64,000 nucleotides of DNA from contig JAQOOI010000079.1 in assembly GCA_028554645.1 (NCBI GenBank), forward strand, positions 1,612,001-1,676,000, in the 5' to 3' direction. Below are positions 59,806 through 64,000 of this stretch, piece after piece; position 1 is the stretch's first letter; every line of letters begins with the position of its first letter. The stretch comes from Omphalotus guepiniiformis. Its lineage: Eukaryota > Basidiomycota > Agaricomycetes > Agaricales > Omphalotaceae. The translations under genes were made by a program, and so were the position numbers. The notes under the pieces are model-generated. The model saw only the letters and a list, made by a program, of their open reading frames with translations, did not search any database and was not told where the DNA came from.

Positions 59806-60224
59806 CTAAAACTGGCCCTTGTCTTTTGAACGCTCCATAGCTGAGTAAAAGCAAAAAAAAAAAAAAGGTAAGTGAGTAAAGAATATAACATGAAAGAAAA
59901 GAAGGGCGCACGATTGTAGTGAAGGAGCTTTTCGATGAGATCGACGTGCGTGAGTACCATCCTCCTACAACAGTAGCGTTTTAATTGGAGTGCATCGAGA
60001 GCATCACTATGTCAAGCATATCACAGATCAGATATCCCGCAGTCGACGTGGATGAATCGCAACAGCGACAAAAACTCACCTTCACTCATTTCCTTCGCCA
60101 AATACTCCAAGTAGGTATTCCATTTATCTCCTACGACTTTGCCACACGAGAAGCAACGAACGGGGATAATCTGTCATAGACGTGTTATTTAGTGAAAGGG
60201 CTTTAAATAAGCTGAGCTTGCCAT
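59806..60224 (-). CDS. RPB10: RNA polymerase I/II/III shared subunit Rpb10 (ABC10β)
   Basis: Four predicted exons: 60224-60222 (the ATG alone), 60170-60080, 60006-59912 and 59840-59806. The protein reads [79 protein letters not shown] and YCC are the zinc ligands. The first intron begins GCAAGC and ends ACAG (GC-AG). With the consensus donor GTGAGT at 60079 the second junction is one base short; using GTTTTT at 60075 restores frame but adds one Asp. A run of 14 A on the plus strand (59853-59866) is the polypyrimidine tract of the third intron. This is an essential housekeeping subunit, so the odd junction is more likely unusual splicing or a sequence error than a dead gene. Confidence 0.88.
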
Positions 60225-60617
60225 GGCTCCTCGATGTTCGAGGTTGATTCGGGGTTGATTCTGTTGCTCACAAGCGCTAGAAGATTTTCGAAGAGATTGG
60301 TCAGGAATTTGTAGCTATTTGTCAATGTCGTCCCGGGCCGTGAACCTGACACATTAAATTACACTCTGTGGCGCTCAAAACGTTTTTTGACAGTACATGC
60401 AACCACACACTTCTAGAAGATTGTAAAATTATAGTTTCCAATTATGAAGTACATTCCGAATGAGTCCATAACCGACAGCTAGTAAGACGGAAGAAGGTCT
60501 AAGATGAGATAGTTTGTCTACGCACAGTCTATAATATAACAGCGTAACGGCACAGACAAAAAAAGTTCGGAAGTAGATTCGGAGGTACAAATATACTATC
60601 ATATAGTCCTGCATCGA
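60225..60617. other. Intergenic region, Rpb10 promoter
   Basis: Between the Rpb10 start and the 3' end of the triose-phosphate-type transporter, both on the minus strand. No supported gene. If the GTAAGT at the transporter end is a real donor, a short last exon could lie here. Confidence 0.4.
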
Positions 60618-61882
60618 TTACTTACTACCAGATGTTTTGAACAAAACCAAGCCCACTAATGCAATCGAATACCCTGCAGGGAGAGCAACATGTCATTCAA
60701 CGTTTGAAATGATATAAGACACGAGACAGGTGACATACCGAATACTTGTAAAGGAGTGACAGACGAGCCGAATATCAGGACCGAGCCCGTAATGAGCAAG
60801 ATATCCTTGAAAACACCAGCAAGCGTCAACACCAGCCCACTACCGACTCCTACCAGGAATACAGCGGCGATGTTCAAGAAGAACGCCACGCAGGCATTGC
60901 TTAACAAGATGACGGGTCCTAATCTTGCAAGTTCGTAGAACGGGGCTAAACCCTCCGTGAAGGGCAGCGTGAACAAGTTGATGACAGCGCATACGGGAGC
61001 ATAGTAATGCAATGACACAAGCGGGTCCATTTTCAACCCGTGAAGTAAAATTTGAATCATCACAAGCCGGGATGCCTCGAACTGTATTTATACATAAAAG
61101 GAAACAAAGGTCAATCCAGAAAGAGGAGATGGTGATTAGGAGGCACATACGGCAACTGCAGCGGCTTGAATGAGGAAGCCAAAAAGATTGAAGTTGAGTT
61201 CTCCTTGAGATGCCAGAGCGACTCCAGTAGATATCATGAATACGATAACTCCGAGTTTACGGTTAGGATCTTGAATGCGGAACGACCAGGAAATGAGGAG
61301 AATGGCCACAGGAGTGAAGGCCTGGTGAAAACGTGTTATTCAGTTACGGAAAGTTGACATATGATCGTTCTTCCGTACCTTGAGCATTTGAATATAGGAC
61401 ACACTCAGATATAGATAAGCGGTGTTACTGAGGATGAGGCTGCCACTGAAGAGCAATCCGATGGGTAATATTGACTTGATAAACATGTCTTTGGTCATAT
61501 TAACATCCTTGACGCCGTCCAAGAGTGATGTTGTTCGCTGTAAGATACGAGTCCCAATTGCCTTTAGAGAGACCAATGTAAGACACTATAAAGGATGTGA
61601 TCAAACGCTGTTACGCACCGCGAAAGTCAAGTGCCAGGTGACTGTAAACACTGGGTATTTGAAGTTGAGTGTATTGTACAGGTAGTTATTGTAAATGATG
61701 ACCGAGGAGCTGAGCACAATCCATATAGGGATTATAACAGTTGCAGTAAGTTTCGGTTTTGACTTCGGAGTCTGCGCGATGGCAGGGGAAGGAAGGGGCG
61801 AATCATCCAAGTCCTTATCTTCAAAATGAGAAGGATCTTCGAGTTCGAGGTCGTCTTTCTCTGCCTGGGATGAGGGTGCCAT
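60618..61882 (-). CDS. Triose-phosphate/nucleotide-sugar transporter family (TPT, DMT superfamily)
   Basis: ATG at 61882 (MAPSSQAEKDDLELE). After a hydrophilic N-terminus come about ten helices: [206 protein letters not shown]. This is the core of the fungal Golgi/ER TPT group ([14 protein letters not shown].APVC). The end at 60618-60620 (TAA after SGSK) overlaps a perfect GTAAGT, so a short further exon cannot be excluded. The transported sugar nucleotide or phosphate is unknown. Confidence 0.88.
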
Positions 61883-62648
61883 CGTAGCAAGTGCAAGTGA
61901 AGGTAGAAGGCCAAAGGTATTTGAGGCGACAGGAAGGTCGGACGGAGACAGGAGACAGACAAAAGGCTGTGTGAAATGATTCAAAGGTCAATTATAGCCG
62001 AATCAGGGAGTGCCTTGAATAATTGAATCCTCGTAAGAACGTTTAAGGACTCACAGTGACGCTTTACAACGATAGATTCGAGGATGGACTTGAAAAGAAG
62101 AGATATACCAGGCCTGCAGGAAAGATGGTGGTCGAAGGAAGATGATGGTCGCAGCAAAGAGGGCTCCTAAACTTTCTACGCAAGCGACTCAAGCCGGTCG
62201 TCTGCGTTCCTCATGCTGACTAATCCGGGCCTTGGTCGGTCCGGGGAGATATGAATGTTCCTACTGACAGTCACGACCCGGTCACGACAGACTGCTCCGA
62301 CTCCTGGAGGGAAGGTACATACAAGCAATCAAATTAGTCGTCGGTCGAGTGATTATGAGGATTGCGATTCATTGATTCTAACCGAATGGGCACAAAAGAA
62401 GAAAGATATACAGGCGAGACAGCAGAAGGCAGGAAGTTTTGGTTAGCAGAGCATATTCCGTTTGGATGGTGAAGAAGTTTTTTCAAACATAAAATGCTAG
62501 CATCCCCGTGGATGTTTTTGATTTGTTATAGAATTGTTTTTATCCTTCGAAGGTGAATTTTCGAAGGTGAACGCGTCCTGGTCAAGCTGACGTAATAATC
62601 ACAGTCCCAAGTCGTGCACACGGACCACGGCCTTTCATTCCTGCCTCC
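61883..62648. other. Divergent promoter, transporter / LSM8
   Basis: 766 bp between two genes starting on opposite strands. A plus frame at 62255-62446 ends DSLILTEWAQKKKDIQARQQ and may be an exon of a small unrecognised gene (possible ATG at 62145), but no phase-consistent model was found. Confidence 0.4.
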
Positions 62649-63108
62649 ATGTCAAGCCTGCAAGGCTACGTCGACAGTACGTATTTCTCCTTGCTTTCAC
62701 CTTGAACGACCCTTTGAATATTCGTAATACCGTCTAGGGCGCGTCCTCCTCATTTTACAAGATGGACGAGCAATTGTGGTAAGATTGAGAAGCATAATCC
62801 ATGCACCCTGTTGACCTGTCCGTTTTAGGGCGTAATGGCAGGTTTTGATCAAAAATCGAATGTTGTACTCTCGGATTCGAAGGAGAGGGTCTATAGTATT
62901 GACGAAGGTGTCGAGGAGATTCCGCTGGGATTGTATTTAGTCAAAGGGGATATGATGTACGTCCTCCAATTACTCTTCTTTTGTTGCGCCGAACTTGACT
63001 CATTTTGGCGTGAATAGCATTCTGATAGGGGAGCTTGATGAAGCTATTGACCAGGCAGTGGATCTTTCCTCGATACGCGCAGAGCCATTACCACCGATCC
63101 GATATTAG
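62649..63108 (+). CDS. LSM8: U6 snRNP subunit Lsm8
   Basis: Four exons give a protein of about 96 aa. It reads MSSLQGYVD, RRVLLILQDGRAIV, GVMAGFDQKSNVVLSDSKERVYSIDEGVEEIPLGLYLVKGDM, ILIGELDEAIDQAVDLSSIRAEPLPPIRY. The Sm1 motif (GR.IVG...GFD...N..L..S.ER) and Sm2 motif (GLY.V+GD....IGELDE) are complete; the phrases EGVEEIPLGLY and IRAEPL are specific to Lsm8 rather than other Lsm proteins. It forms the nuclear Lsm2-8 ring on the 3' end of U6 snRNA for pre-mRNA splicing. All splice phases fit with canonical GT-AG sites. TAG is at 63106-63108. Confidence 0.95.
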
Positions 63109-64000
63109 ACCAAGGCAATCCGCGAGTTACCCGTTGCGATGGCGTTCTGCACGCGCACAGAGCTGGCCATGGCTCATTAGTCCTCAGTAATCCCAAAGAA
63201 GAGGTCTTTTTGGTTCACTGTAGTTCAGCTCAGATAGATTGGATATGGCTTGGCATGGACTAAAACAAAGAGGGCGTCGAATGACACAGAGCAGGAAGAG
63301 ATATGCACACCTCGATGCTGCATGTCTCTATGGTTTTATCCTTTCATTTGGCTTGGAACCTCGTGCGGTACGCCTACCACCTTGCAAATGTATGTATGAC
63401 ACATGCAGTAAAAAAGCAGCTCGTAGCTGATTCTTGTCTTTTTCAATCGAGTTTTATTTCCCTGTCTTGTTATGGAAAGCCTGCGCATGTTCTTGTTTTG
63501 GATGGCCTTAGCGAGAGTTGGCGGCGAGGATGTGTTCTGTGCCCCTTGAACGAAGTCTTGAGTAACACGGTGCAATCAAAGCTCCTATGCAGTCGACTTG
63601 CAGCTCTGTTGAATTTAAACTTTCGGCCCGTGAAAACGAATACCCTTCCCCGGGCCCATTCCTCAATTCTACGCGGCGTATACGAATCTCGAGGCCTCGG
63701 AGGTACAGGCTATGCGTATTTACGTGCAACGGTCCTCGAAGTTCGAGCGCTTGCTTTCGCGCGTTTCTACCTGTTGTTTCCACTGGTGACGGAGACAATA
63801 ATCAGTCAACGGACCGAGAGACGGAGAACAGGTTATTTGAAACAGGTTATACTGTACTTCTCCTCATGGCTTGTTTAGCGGTCCCGACGGGGAGGAATAT
63901 TGCAATTTGCGAGTCATGATTGGATTAATTGAAGGTGTAATGGTTAGGCGCCTCTTCAGCCCTACCTCACCAGCGGCCTGGTTTTACTCGTCGCACGTCA
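63109..64000. other. Right-edge region, no gene recognised
   Basis: Long overlapping frames on both strands (63303-63878 plus, 63508-63798 minus) encode nothing recognisable. An ATG at 63940 starts a frame (MVRRLFSPTSPAAWFYSSHV) that stays open to the edge and could be the start of a gene outside the window. Confidence 0.35.

Noticed and set aside
1..64000. CRISPR arrays, bacterial operons, prophage
   Set aside because: The window is eukaryotic with spliced genes; no regular repeat-spacer pattern was seen.

Overview
The window looks like nuclear DNA of a filamentous basidiomycete, most likely a mushroom-forming Agaricomycete. Genes are packed on both strands and cut by many short introns of about 45-75 nt with GTNNGT donors and (C/T)AG acceptors. 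The gene set includes families that are expanded in mushrooms: MFS transporters, UDP-glycosyltransferases, F-box relics and Ser/Pro-rich disordered proteins. All gene models were assembled by eye from frame continuity, splice signals and remembered family motifs. No alignment or database search was run, so exon edges are predictions.

Left part (1-18 kb): a minus-strand Ser/Thr kinase cut by the window edge; a 290-aa disordered protein with a KEN box; an NCS1-type uracil/allantoin permease with a 5-nt microexon; a 6-phosphofructo-2-kinase whose phosphatase His is Ser; an Aly/REF-type mRNA export factor; and two tandem MFS transporters, the first with an in-frame stop near its C-terminus.

Middle (18-38 kb): a 982-aa serine-rich protein with a C-terminal tail anchor; a decayed SnoaL-like gene; a single-pass membrane protein with a PPxY-type tail; a small four-helix membrane protein; a Swi3/Rsc8-type chromatin remodelling subunit; a PIN-like auxin-efflux-carrier-family transporter; and two UDP-glycosyltransferases in tandem.

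Right-centre (38-52 kb): a peroxisomal (SKL-ending) hotdog hydratase and a carnitine-biosynthesis type 2OG dioxygenase end to end, complex I subunit NDUFB7, a 1766-aa disordered protein and a nitrilase.

Right part (52-64 kb): an F-box gene relic, a PC-esterase-like Golgi-type membrane enzyme, an MFS drug-transporter relic, RNA polymerase subunit Rpb10, a triose-phosphate/nucleotide-sugar-type transporter and the U6 snRNP subunit Lsm8.

Housekeeping genes (Rpb10, Lsm8, NDUFB7, Swi3, Aly) are interleaved with accessory genes (MFS, UGT, nitrilase) and with at least three decaying genes. No transposon, CRISPR array, tRNA or rRNA was recognised. The most interesting signals are in gene structure: microexons of 5 and 15 nt, three GC-AG introns (one directly after a lone ATG codon), and several splice sites that appear broken or one base out of frame. 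A new multi-gene system was not found; the tail-anchored 982-aa protein is the best candidate for an undescribed function.
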